IMG/VR virus record: IMGVR_UViG_3300020442_003005
Span: 1 to 31,069 of that record
Direction: 5' to 3' (one strand)
Origin: a virus
Length of the DNA stretch: 31,069 nt
Shown here: in pieces, positions 1-8,000 of the stretch
Position numbering within the stretch: the first letter of the stretch is position 1
Layout of the letters: each line of letters opens with the position of its first letter
Program-made: the position numbers and the translations under genes
Notes under the pieces: model-generated
The model's input: only the letters and a program-made list of their open reading frames with translations
Databases searched by the model: none
What the model was told of the DNA's origin: nothing

Positions 1-1
1 A

Positions 2-64
2 GTTGAAGAGGCTGGTGACGATGATGCCGCTGGTACTGACGACGACGATTTCGCTAACGCATAA
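2..64 (+). CDS. C-terminal end of an upstream gene (acidic tail)
   Basis: Only the last 20 codons are present. They read as a very acidic tail (VEEAGDDDAAGTDDDDFANA) ending in TAA at 62-64. The other two forward frames are closed by early stops, so this frame is the likely one. The tail is too short to assign a family. It is followed at once by a strong hairpin, which suggests the end of a transcription unit or an attenuation point before the fibre genes. Its Ala-Ala pair uses GCC GCT, in keeping with the codon habit seen across the window. Confidence 0.6.
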   Translation, partial: VEEAGDDDAAGTDDDDFANA

Positions 65-72
65 TGAATACA

Positions 73-96
73 TTGTAGGGGCTACGGCCCCTACAA
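73..96 (+). terminator. Stem-loop with UNCG-type tetraloop (attenuator or processing site)
   Basis: A perfect 10-bp stem (TTGTAGGGGC paired with GCCCCTACAA) encloses the loop TACG. The closing C-G pair plus TACG forms a C(UACG)G tetraloop, one of the exceptionally stable UNCG class. No T-run follows, so it is not a classic intrinsic terminator. It could be a partial terminator, a 3'-end stabiliser for the upstream mRNA, or a processing point. It lies 16 bases before the next start codon, and that gene's AAGGA ribosome site is outside the stem. Confidence 0.6.
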
Positions 97-112
97 CATT
101 TAAGGAATTATA

Positions 113-1090
113 ATGTCAAAATTTGTTAATGTACCAAACGGTGATTTTACAGTAAAAGTTCAAGATAACGGAACCATCAGACTTGACACAGGTGCAGGTA
201 TAGGTGAAGTACGTGTCACAGGTAACTTGGTTATTGAAGGTACAACAACCACTGTCAACTCAACTAACTTAGAAATTGAAGATAATATTCTTACTCTTAA
301 CAGAGGCGAAACTTCAAACGGTGTTGGTGAAGGCACAGCAGGTATTCAAATTGACAGAGGTACAGCATCAGACGGTGATGCACAGATTTTATTTGATGAA
401 AGCATTGAACACGTAAATCCCAATGCACCATCAACACAAGTATTTGGTACATTTAAGTTTGTAAGAACAGATGGACAGATGGTTGGTATTAGAGCACCAA
501 GTATCCAAACTGGTGGTGGACAATTATACTTAGATACAAATAATCAACCTGTAACAATTATAGGTAACAGTACACAATACGCACAAAATATTAATGGACA
601 AGACGAAGCATTAGTAAACGTAGAATATGTAGATTTAGCAATTCAACAAACACTTTCAGATTTAGCAATTACAAAAATTGCAAGTGGAAATACTATTGTT
701 GAAGCCACTGATGCAACAGATGGTTCAAATGAAAGTAGAGTAGACTTTATGATGGATAGTTCCGTTGTATCTACATTCTTTCCAGACAGAATTGAATTAA
801 ATGAAATAAGAATTAAAAATTCAACAATTAGTGGCACAGTAAGTAATGGTGATTTAGAACTTGAAGCACCAGGTACAGGTACTGTGTTAATTAAAGATGT
901 ATTACAAATTGCTGAAACTCCTGGTACAGATGATTTTGCAATAGATCCTTTAGCACCTACTAACGGTGTAAAAGTATATGCTAAATCAGAAGGTCCTGGC
1001 AATACTGGCTTATATTATGTAAATACAAATAACGAAAGAGATGAATTAATAAGTAGAAATAGAGCCCTATTATTTGGGTATCTATTGTAA
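113..1090 (+). CDS. Putative tail-fibre-like virion structural protein (325 aa)
   Basis: This is likely a beta-rich phage fibre subunit. Residues about 30-65 contain a block of the type GNLVIEGTTTTVNSTNLEIE followed by DNILTLNRGE, a signature seen in many marine T4-like fibre and baseplate-associated proteins. A later NGDLELEAPGTGTV stretch matches the short beta-strand repeats of the larger fibres downstream (compare ASGTG and PNGTGT there). No signal peptide or membrane segment is seen. The start is ATG at 113, with AAGGA ten bases upstream. It is the first complete gene after the hairpin and precedes a small sandwich protein, the same order seen twice more in the window. The structural role is well supported by composition and context; the exact virion location is unknown. 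Confidence 0.65.
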   Translation: MSKFVNVPNGDFTVKVQDNGTIRLDTGAGIGEVRVTGNLVIEGTTTTVNSTNLEIEDNILTLNRGETSNGVGEGTAGIQIDRGTASDGDAQILFDESIEHVNPNAPSTQVFGTFKFVRTDGQMVGIRAPSIQTGGGQLYLDTNNQPVTIIGNSTQYAQNINGQDEALVNVEYVDLAIQQTLSDLAITKIASGNTIVEATDATDGSNESRVDFMMDSSVVSTFFPDRIELNEIRIKNSTISGTVSNGDLELEAPGTGTVLIKDVLQIAETPGTDDFAIDPLAPTNGVKVYAKSEGPGNTGLYYVNTNNERDELISRNRALLFGYLL

Positions 1091-1091
1091 G

Positions 1092-1099
1092 GATAAATA
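1092..1099 (+). promoter_or_regulatory. Late-promoter-like octamer GATAAATA
   Basis: The octamer matches the T4-type late promoter (TATAAATA; NATAAATA in marine relatives) and continues as ATAAATACTA, the extension found at other sites here. It ends only 5 bases before the ATG at 1105, so a transcript from it would have almost no leader. It may instead be a chance match overlapping the AAGGA ribosome site. Confidence 0.35.
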
Positions 1100-1104
1100 C
1101 TACG

Positions 1105-1464
1105 ATGGCAATAGCAAATTTATTAATAGACGGTACAAATCAAGCAATAGTAACTGTTCCTGCAGGGAAACAGTATGCTATTTTAACTCTGGTTGTGTGT
1201 AACACACTTGCTGAAGATCCTACAGGTGCTAATGATAAGTTATTTGATCTTTACATAGTACCAGCAGTAGCAAGTCCTAATCCAGGTGGATCAATTGCCA
1301 TTGGTGCTCAAACACAAATTGCAAAAGCAGTTAAGGTTGCAGGGTCAGATACATTTACATTTGATACAGAAAAAATGGTATTAGGCGCAGGTGACCAAGT
1401 AGTTCTTACTTCGTCAAGTGCTAATCCAAATTTAAGTGCAACGATTAGTTTCTTGGAAGTATAA
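1105..1464 (+). CDS. Small beta-sandwich virion protein, paralogue 1 of 3 (119 aa)
   Basis: This is a small all-beta protein without charged helices, signal peptide or membrane segment. It shares a pattern with the products at 8727 and 22840: an early VP strand followed by a run like YAILTLVVCN, a central variable segment, then a strand ending like VVLTSSSANPNLSATISFLEV (compare LVVYTSSANVSAVVFGIE in the third). Each family member follows a fibre-like gene, so a role as a fibre accessory, collar or joining protein is a reasonable inference. I do not recognise a named family. The start is ATG at 1105 with AAGGA about 11 bases upstream. The stop overlaps the next start by one base (TAATG), implying translational coupling. 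Confidence 0.6.
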   Translation: MAIANLLIDGTNQAIVTVPAGKQYAILTLVVCNTLAEDPTGANDKLFDLYIVPAVASPNPGGSIAIGAQTQIAKAVKVAGSDTFTFDTEKMVLGAGDQVVLTSSSANPNLSATISFLEV

Positions 1465-1997
1465 TGAAATTTTTAAAATCACAAACAACCAATCGCAGAG
1501 GAATTAGAAACGGTCGTACTGGACTGTACTTTGATCATTCTACACAGGTTTTTGATTTTAGATCATCAAGTGCTATGAGAGTGCCACAAGGAAGTGATGC
1601 ACAAAGACCTTCAAACGCACAATTAGGTCAAATGCGTTTTAACACAACAAACAACAGTGTTGAATTTTATGATAATGGTGTATGGAAAGAAATTAGACTT
1701 AAAGAACCAACACCTATTACACAACAAAGTTTAGGCACAGGCGATGGTGTAGAAACTGTGTTTGGTCCTCTTGATGCAAACGACACTTCATATCCAGTAC
1801 CACAAACAGCACAGAGTGTGTTAGTGCTTGTAGAAAACGTGTTACAAATTTCAACTACTAACTATACATTAGAACAAAGTACAAGTGGTAACCTTGCAGG
1901 ACCTAATAGTCCATATGCAGACGGTTATTACATCAAATTTTTATCAGCAGTGCCAAACGGCAAGGCTGTAACAGTCCTACATAACTTCGACAAGTAA
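1464..1997 (+). CDS. Small fibre-tip-like structural protein with QRP...GQMRFNT module (177 aa)
   Basis: Residues about 38-75 carry the phage fibre module VPQGSDAQRP...GQMRFNT...VEFYDNGVWKEI. The same module occurs in the 947- and 1237-residue fibres downstream and is widespread in marine phage tail proteins. The C-terminal half has a VLVLVENVLQ...YTLE strand pattern, then YYIKFLSAVPNGKAVTVLH, typical of phage fibre beta domains that display a short loop-rich surface. It starts at ATG 1464, overlapping the preceding stop by one base, so it is likely translated by coupling. Base use is like its neighbours. Virion structural role is likely; location is unknown. Confidence 0.6.
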   Translation: MKFLKSQTTNRRGIRNGRTGLYFDHSTQVFDFRSSSAMRVPQGSDAQRPSNAQLGQMRFNTTNNSVEFYDNGVWKEIRLKEPTPITQQSLGTGDGVETVFGPLDANDTSYPVPQTAQSVLVLVENVLQISTTNYTLEQSTSGNLAGPNSPYADGYYIKFLSAVPNGKAVTVLHNFDK

Positions 1998-2001
1998 ATC
2001 C

Positions 2002-2009
2002 AATAAATA
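2002..2009 (+). promoter_or_regulatory. Late-promoter-like octamer AATAAATA
   Basis: AATAAATA followed by TAG lies 19 bases before the ATG at 2029, with an AAGGAG ribosome site in between. This spacing is right for a T4-type late promoter driving the first large fibre gene: a start site about 6 bases downstream would leave a short leader with its Shine-Dalgarno intact. Confidence 0.6.
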
Positions 2010-2028
2010 TAGTTAAGGAGCATTAACT

Positions 2029-4872
2029 ATGAGTCTGGGAAGAATTTCCGGTCCGCTATTAAGGGCGAATTTAGAAAGAGATACTGATCTTGCGTTTGAC
2101 ACTGACTTATTATACATAGGTCATACTGATGGTAAGATAGGTATTACTACCTCTACCAGACCAAGAGATTTTACTGTACCAGGCACACTAAAAGTTCGTA
2201 ATGCTGGCGGACAAGATTTAACAATATCGCAAACACTTAATATTGGCAACTTTACAATAGGACCTGATAATATCAGTTCTTTAACACAGAATATAGAAAT
2301 AGGCAGTGCAGGTAAAGATGTTACATTAGCAGGTTTTAGAACTTCACAAGGTTTATACATTGACGACAATCAAATAGGTTCGTACACAACAAACACAGAT
2401 ATTAATGTTGTTCCAAATGGAACAGGCACAGTTGAAATTGTAACAGCAGGTAAGACTGTAACTGTAGATGGAAATGTTCATGCTACTGGTAACATAACTT
2501 TTGATGGCAGTATTTTTATTGGTGGTACAGGCGGTGAAGATAATTTAAGAATCTTTGGTGACCTTGATTCTAATTTGATGCCTGATGCTACTGGAACTTA
2601 TGACATAGGTGAAAGTGCAAGACGTTTTAATTACAACACAGAAAACCTAACAGTTGACAGTGTTATTAATGCAGAAAACGTAACCATTGACGGAATTGAA
2701 GTAACACTATCACAAGGTAACATTTATTATGTTGCTGTAAATGGTAATGATACAAAACGTGGTACTAACCCACAAGGACCACTTGGTACAATTAAAGAAG
2801 CATTACGCAGAGCAACAGCAGGAGACACGGTATTCATTTACACAGGTGATTATGAAGAACAATTTCCTTTAGAAGTTCCTGCCGGTGTATCAATAAAAGG
2901 ACAGGACCTACGTGGTGTAGAAATTAGACCAACAACAGATAACCAAAGCGAAGATGCATTTTTATTAAATGGTGAAACATCAGTTGAAAACCTAACTGTA
3001 AAAAACTTTTTTTATGATAGCACAAATGATAAAGGATATGCTTTTAGATTTAAAAGCGGTTGTAAAGTTACAACACGTTCTCCATATCTAAGAGACATAA
3101 CAGTAGTCACTCAAGGTAGTAGTACATCTGCTACTGATCCAAGAGGATTTGCAAGTGGAGATGCAGGACGTGGTGCTTTAGTAGATGGTGAAGTTTGTGA
3201 TCATGATACTAATGAAGCAAGTATGCTTTTCCATGCAGTAACTTTTATTACTCCTGGTGTAGATGCACTTACAATGAAGAATGGTGTAAGGGTTGAATGG
3301 CTAAATTCCTTTACGTATTTCGCGAATAGAAGCATACACATAGTGAATGGACCGGGTAGATGGCGTAGTGATAGCACCTTACAAAAAGGTGGCGAATTAA
3401 GAGCCATTGCGAGTGCAAGTGTATATGGAAATTACGGAGTTGTAGCAGATGGTGACGAAACATTAGCATACCTAATTAACCATAATTTTGCATACATTGG
3501 CACAGGAAAAGATGTTACCAACGATAACACTTTGCACAATGAAACGCAAGAAGTTACCAAACTAAACAGTGGTAAAATTTTCTTTCAATCACAAGATCAA
3601 AAAGGTAACTTTAAAGTAGGTGATAATTTCTTTGTAGATTTAAAAACAGGAAATACCAGTATTGACGCTGATACAGTTGATGCTATTGGAGTTTCAAGTT
3701 TAAGAGTTACTACAAATAATCAAGTGTCATTTGTAGATGGCGGTGTAATGGAAACAGGTGCATTAAGAATTGTAGCGCCTAATACAATCAAGTCAGTTGC
3801 AGGACCAATTAATTTTGCAAGTCCAAATAACAATCATGATATTCTTACAAACACAAGAATGAAAGAACTTACACTTGATGGTAATTTAACACTTGGAGGA
3901 TCATTAATTACTTTAGGTGATCAAGTTACAGATACAATTGATTTTAATGTAAGTTTTGCACAAAGTTTATATGGCGATACTACTGACACATATGATTTAG
4001 GTACAAACAGTTTGCGTTGGAGACGAGCAAACTTAGGCGGTTTAGATTTAGACAGTTATACTATTGAAGACAATACTATCCAGGTTAATAATACAAATGA
4101 AAATGTAGATCTACGTGCAAGTGGTACAGGTACAGTAGGATTTGAAGAAATACGTGCAAACAATAACACGTTGTCTACATATGCAAACGATCTTGAATTT
4201 GCAAACGATGTTACTATTACTTCAACAGATAATATAAAATTACCTGTCGGTACAAATTTACAGCGAAAAGATCAAGTTGGTGATTTAAGATACAACAGTG
4301 ACTTAGGAATTTTTGAAGGTTATAGCGGAGGTAATGTAAGTTTTGACGGATTATATGATACCGACAGAGATACATTTATGGATCTAAGTAACAACAGATT
4401 TAGATTTGTTACAGGCAATGCATATAATACTTTGCTAAATGGTGATATACTTGAAACTACAAGACTTGACTCACAAAACAGTTTATCTATAGACAGCAAT
4501 ATTATTACAAGTGCAACACCTAATGCAGATATTCAATTCTTATCAAATGGTTTAGGGTCAATTGGTCAAGAAGATTTGGTGTTTAAGAACAGCACAATTA
4601 CAAACACACTCAATACACCATTTACATTCGGATTAGCGGATGTGTTTTCTTATTTGAAATTTGATCAAACTATGGGACTTGTTGTTCCGTTTGGTGATGA
4701 CACTACCAGACCAGGAACTCCAGAACAAGGACAAACACGTTTCAATACACAACGAGGATATCTTGAAAGTTGGAACGGAACACAGTGGGTATTAGCGGCA
4801 GGTGGTGGTGAATCTGTTACAGAAGAATACGCAGAAAATATCAACTTCCTTTGGAACATAATACTCGGGTAA
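2029..4872 (+). CDS. Large beta-helical tail-fibre-like protein (947 aa)
   Basis: This is a multi-domain virion protein and a paralogue of the next large gene. Residues 1-60 hold the MSLGRISGPLL...DLAFDTDLLYI N-terminus shared with that gene and probably used for particle attachment. Residues about 125-205 are short beta repeats ending in TYDIGESARRF. From residue 232 a right-handed beta-helix of pectate-lyase/DUF1565 type begins (IYYVAVNGNDT, GDTVFIYTGDYEEQFPLEVP) and runs to about 480. A SQDQKGNFKVGDNFFVD motif near 525-540 occurs in all four giant fibres. Further on are a second YDLG...RWRRANLGG block (about 650), an LPVGTNLQRK block (about 737) and a terminal VPFGDDTTRPGTP...QTRFNT module (885-930). 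AAGGAG precedes the ATG. Adhesion or depolymerase activity is possible, but I can identify no catalytic residues. Confidence 0.7.
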   Translation: MSLGRISGPLLRANLERDTDLAFDTDLLYIGHTDGKIGITTSTRPRDFTVPGTLKVRNAGGQDLTISQTLNIGNFTIGPDNISSLTQNIEIGSAGKDVTLAGFRTSQGLYIDDNQIGSYTTNTDINVVPNGTGTVEIVTAGKTVTVDGNVHATGNITFDGSIFIGGTGGEDNLRIFGDLDSNLMPDATGTYDIGESARRFNYNTENLTVDSVINAENVTIDGIEVTLSQGNIYYVAVNGNDTKRGTNPQGPLGTIKEALRRATAGDTVFIYTGDYEEQFPLEVPAGVSIKGQDLRGVEIRPTTDNQSEDAFLLNGETSVENLTVKNFFYDSTNDKGYAFRFKSGCKVTTRSPYLRDITVVTQGSSTSATDPRGFASGDAGRGALVDGEVCDHDTNEASMLFHAVTFITPGVDALTMKNGVRVEWLNSFTYFANRSIHIVNGPGRWRSDSTLQKGGELRAIASASVYGNYGVVADGDETLAYLINHNFAYIGTGKDVTNDNTLHNETQEVTKLNSGKIFFQSQDQKGNFKVGDNFFVDLKTGNTSIDADTVDAIGVSSLRVTTNNQVSFVDGGVMETGALRIVAPNTIKSVAGPINFASPNNNHDILTNTRMKELTLDGNLTLGGSLITLGDQVTDTIDFNVSFAQSLYGDTTDTYDLGTNSLRWRRANLGGLDLDSYTIEDNTIQVNNTNENVDLRASGTGTVGFEEIRANNNTLSTYANDLEFANDVTITSTDNIKLPVGTNLQRKDQVGDLRYNSDLGIFEGYSGGNVSFDGLYDTDRDTFMDLSNNRFRFVTGNAYNTLLNGDILETTRLDSQNSLSIDSNIITSATPNADIQFLSNGLGSIGQEDLVFKNSTITNTLNTPFTFGLADVFSYLKFDQTMGLVVPFGDDTTRPGTPEQGQTRFNTQRGYLESWNGTQWVLAAGGGESVTEEYAENINFLWNIILG
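3214..3256 (+). repeat. 43-bp direct repeat, copy 1 (within the 947-aa fibre gene)
   Basis: Identical base for base to 6176-6218 in the 1237-residue paralogue, including silent positions, although the flanking DNA has diverged. It encodes EASMLFHAVTFITP in the beta-helix. Confidence 0.85.
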
Positions 4873-4884
4873 TAACCAAAATCA

Positions 4885-4892
4885 CATAAATA
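4885..4892 (+). promoter_or_regulatory. Late-promoter-like octamer CATAAATA
   Basis: CATAAATACTA lies just after the stop at 4872 and 116 bases before the GTG start at 5009. It is the only large intergenic gap in the structural block. The match is good, and a promoter here would give the 1237-residue fibre an unusually long leader that contains a small open frame. Confidence 0.5.
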
Positions 4893-4898
4893 CTATTA

Positions 4899-5042
4899 AT
4901 GCAACAATGGCCGACCAAGCCGTTGCAGGACAAACCGTGGTTAACCAGCGATTGGGAAGGTCAAAACAGGTTAGAGGGACAAAATGATCCCCGTTATAGG
5001 AGAATAAAGTGGCAGTTGGTCGTATATCGGGTCCGCTTTTAA
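4899..5042 (+). CDS. Possible small ORF in the leader before the 1237-aa fibre (47 aa, doubtful)
   Basis: ATG at 4899 opens 47 codons beginning MQQWPTKPLQDKPW and rich in Trp, Arg and Gln. It runs through the ribosome site and start of the next gene and stops at 5040-5042. No Shine-Dalgarno precedes it, and it begins only 6 bases after a late-promoter-like octamer, so it would be almost leaderless. A second ATG at 4908 in another frame opens 26 codons. The stretch is noticeably more GC-rich than its surroundings and contains the palindrome TGGTTAACCA at 4938-4947. It could instead be an untranslated leader. I recognise no family. Confidence 0.2.
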   Translation: MQQWPTKPLQDKPWLTSDWEGQNRLEGQNDPRYRRIKWQLVVYRVRF

Positions 5043-8000
5043 AGTCAAACCTTCTACGTCAAGGCGTAGACCTGGCTTTTGAGACGGATTTACTTTACTT
5101 GGACGTTACGAATCGTCGTATAGGCGTGAAGACGAACGCACCAGCAGAGACACTTGACATTAACGGGTCAGCAAGAATTCAAACATTAGATATTTTAGAT
5201 ACAAGTTTACCGATTGGTAATATTACAATCAACGGTGCAAACAGTACTATTGATACATCTGCAAGTTCAATTACATTAGGTACACCAGGCAAGGTTATTA
5301 TTGCTGATAATGTTGATATCGATGATGTTAACATTAATGGTACTACATTTACAGCATTAGGTACAAATCAAAACTTTGAATTTAGACCAAACGGCACAGG
5401 TACTGTAAATTTTTATGGTAACACAAATGTTACAGGTAACTTACACGCAACTGGAAATATTAGTGCAGACGGTGATATTACCATTGGTGATGCAGATACA
5501 GATACAATTACAATAAATGCGGACATAGCCTCTAACTTACTACCAGACGCAACAAATACATACGACATAGGTAGTACTGCTAAAAAGTGGAGACACGGTT
5601 ATTTTAACGATTTAACAGCAACAAGTATTACAACACAGGGATTAGCAGTTGGTGACTTGGATCTAACAGCAGTACCAGGTAATGTTTATTATGTTGCAAA
5701 GAATGGTGATGATACACACGCAGGACAACATCCACAAGATCCATTCTTAACTATTACAAAAGCACTATCAGTAGCATCAGCAGGTGATACTATCCATTTA
5801 TATCCAGGAGATTATGAAGAAGTATTTCCTTTGACTGTGCCAACAGGAGTTAATATTGTTGGAGAAGGTATTAGAAGTGTAAACATTACACCAACGTCTG
5901 CTACAAATAATTTAAACTGTTTTATATTACAGGGCGAAACTACTGTTAGCAACTTAACAATTAAAGATTTTTATTATGACAACGTAAATGACACAGGTTG
6001 GGCATTTAGTTTTGCAAATAATTTTGAAGTAACTTCAAGATCACCTTACATTAAAAATGTTTCTGTAATTACAAAAGGTAGTGTAACGTCAGCAAGTGAT
6101 CCAAGAGGCTTTGATCAAGGTGATGCAGGACGTGGTGCAAAACTTGATGGTGAACAAGCAACTGCAAATTCAAGAGAAGCAAGTATGCTTTTCCATGCAG
6201 TAACTTTTATTACTCCTGCGGGTATTGGACTAAAAGCATATAATGGTGCAAGAGTTGAATGGTTAAACTCGTTTGTATATTTTGCCGACAAGGCAATGGT
6301 TGGTGAAAATGGTGTTAATGGTTTAAAAGGTACAGGTAAAACAAAAATAAAATTAAGTGGACTTGTTGGAACACCAACAGCAACAGAAACATTTACTTAC
6401 GTTGATTCAAATGGTCAAAATGTTAATGCAACAGTATCGTCAGTTGATGGAGATTATATTTTCTTAAATGGAAATGTTGCAGGTCTTGAAACAAAATACC
6501 AACGTGGTGGCAAAACTATTATTTCAAATGGTAATGCACAAATAGATACAACTATTAAAAAGTTTGGCACAGGTTCTTTAATGTTAGATGGTACTGGCGA
6601 CTATATTGCAGTTGCTAATGATCCAGACTTTGGATTTGGTACTGGAACATTTAGTATCGAAGGATGGTTCTACGCAAATAATGTAAGTGGAACTAAAGCA
6701 ATGATTGATATGAGAGCAGGTACAAACACTGATCCAGGATTATATGTTCGCTTGGTAGATGATGTAGTGTATGTGTATTACAATGGTGCTGACATACTTA
6801 ACGGTGGATCAATATCAGCGACTACATGGACTCATGTTGCAGTAACAAGAACTGGAACAACACTTAATTTATATGTTAACGGATCAAGAGTTGCATCTAA
6901 TAGTTCATTCAATAATGATTTAGGAGCAAGTAAACCTTTAGCAATAGGATCAACTTATGCTGGTGCTGATTATTGGGACGGTCACATAGACGACTTTAGA
7001 ATATCAACAGTAGCAAGATATACATTAGGAAGTTATACACCTCCACTTAACGAAGTATCTAACGATACTGATACAGAATTACTTTTAAGATTTAATGGTG
7101 CTGACAGTTCTAATAATTTTGTTGATGAAGTTATTGTTTTACAGTCAATTGGATTTGGCGGCGGAGCATACGCTACTGGAATTGAACTTGCAGACTTTTC
7201 AGACTTTGGTTGTGAAATTAGATCAATTGGTAGTGCCTGTGTGTATGGTAACTATGGTGTGTATGGAGATGGTAACGGTGTTGTTATGTATCTCATTGGA
7301 CAGAACCTTGCATACATTGGTGTAGGTAAGAGAGTTGATAATGATCAAACTTATGTTGTTCAGTCACAAGAAGTTACAAAACTTAATTCAGCAAACGTTT
7401 TTTACAGTTCAGTTGACCACAGAGGTGATTTTAGAGTAGGTGACATTTTCCATGTTGACCAAGAACTTGGTACAGTAAACTTTACAAATGCAAACTTCAA
7501 CATTGATACATTAGAAAGTGTAAGATTTAGTTCAGGAAGTTCAACTACTGTAATTGACGGAACAAAATTACAAACAGGTAATATTAAATTTAGTGGGAAC
7601 ACTGTAGAAAGTTTATCAGGAAATCTTAATATTGACAGTGCCGACGGTATTGTTAACTTTGCAGACAATGTAAACATTGCAGGAAATTTAGATGTAACAG
7701 GTGATGTTACTATCGGTGGTAATATTACTATTGGTGATGCACCGTCAGATAGTATTTCTATTATTGCTGGTATCTCAAGTAATTTAGTACCTGAAGGAGA
7801 TGGAGTATATGATCTTGGTATTCCTTCTAACAGATGGCGCAAAGCATATTTAGGCGAAGCACAAATTGATGATGTAAACATTAATACAAATGTAATTCAA
7901 ACTACAAATACAAATCAAGATTTAGAATTACGTGCAAGTGGCACAGGTAGTATTGTAGTTGATAATTTAAGTTTTAGAACAAACATCATTTCAAGTGATA

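Noticed and set aside
2722-3470. Beta-helix regions as catalytic pectate or polysaccharide lyases
   Set aside because: The fold pattern is clear, but I could not identify a catalytic residue set, so only a structural or binding role is claimed.
4938-4947. TGGTTAACCA as an operator
   Set aside because: It is a single 10-base palindrome with no second copy and no regulator gene nearby; it is mentioned only as part of the leader.
7402-7881. Antisense open frame of 159 codons, and similar antisense frames throughout (for example 643-1002, 17172-17585, 19638-20042)
   Set aside because: They lie wholly inside strong + strand fibre genes, have low-complexity Ser/Val/Pro-rich translations, and no ribosome sites. 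They are shadows of the fibre repeats.
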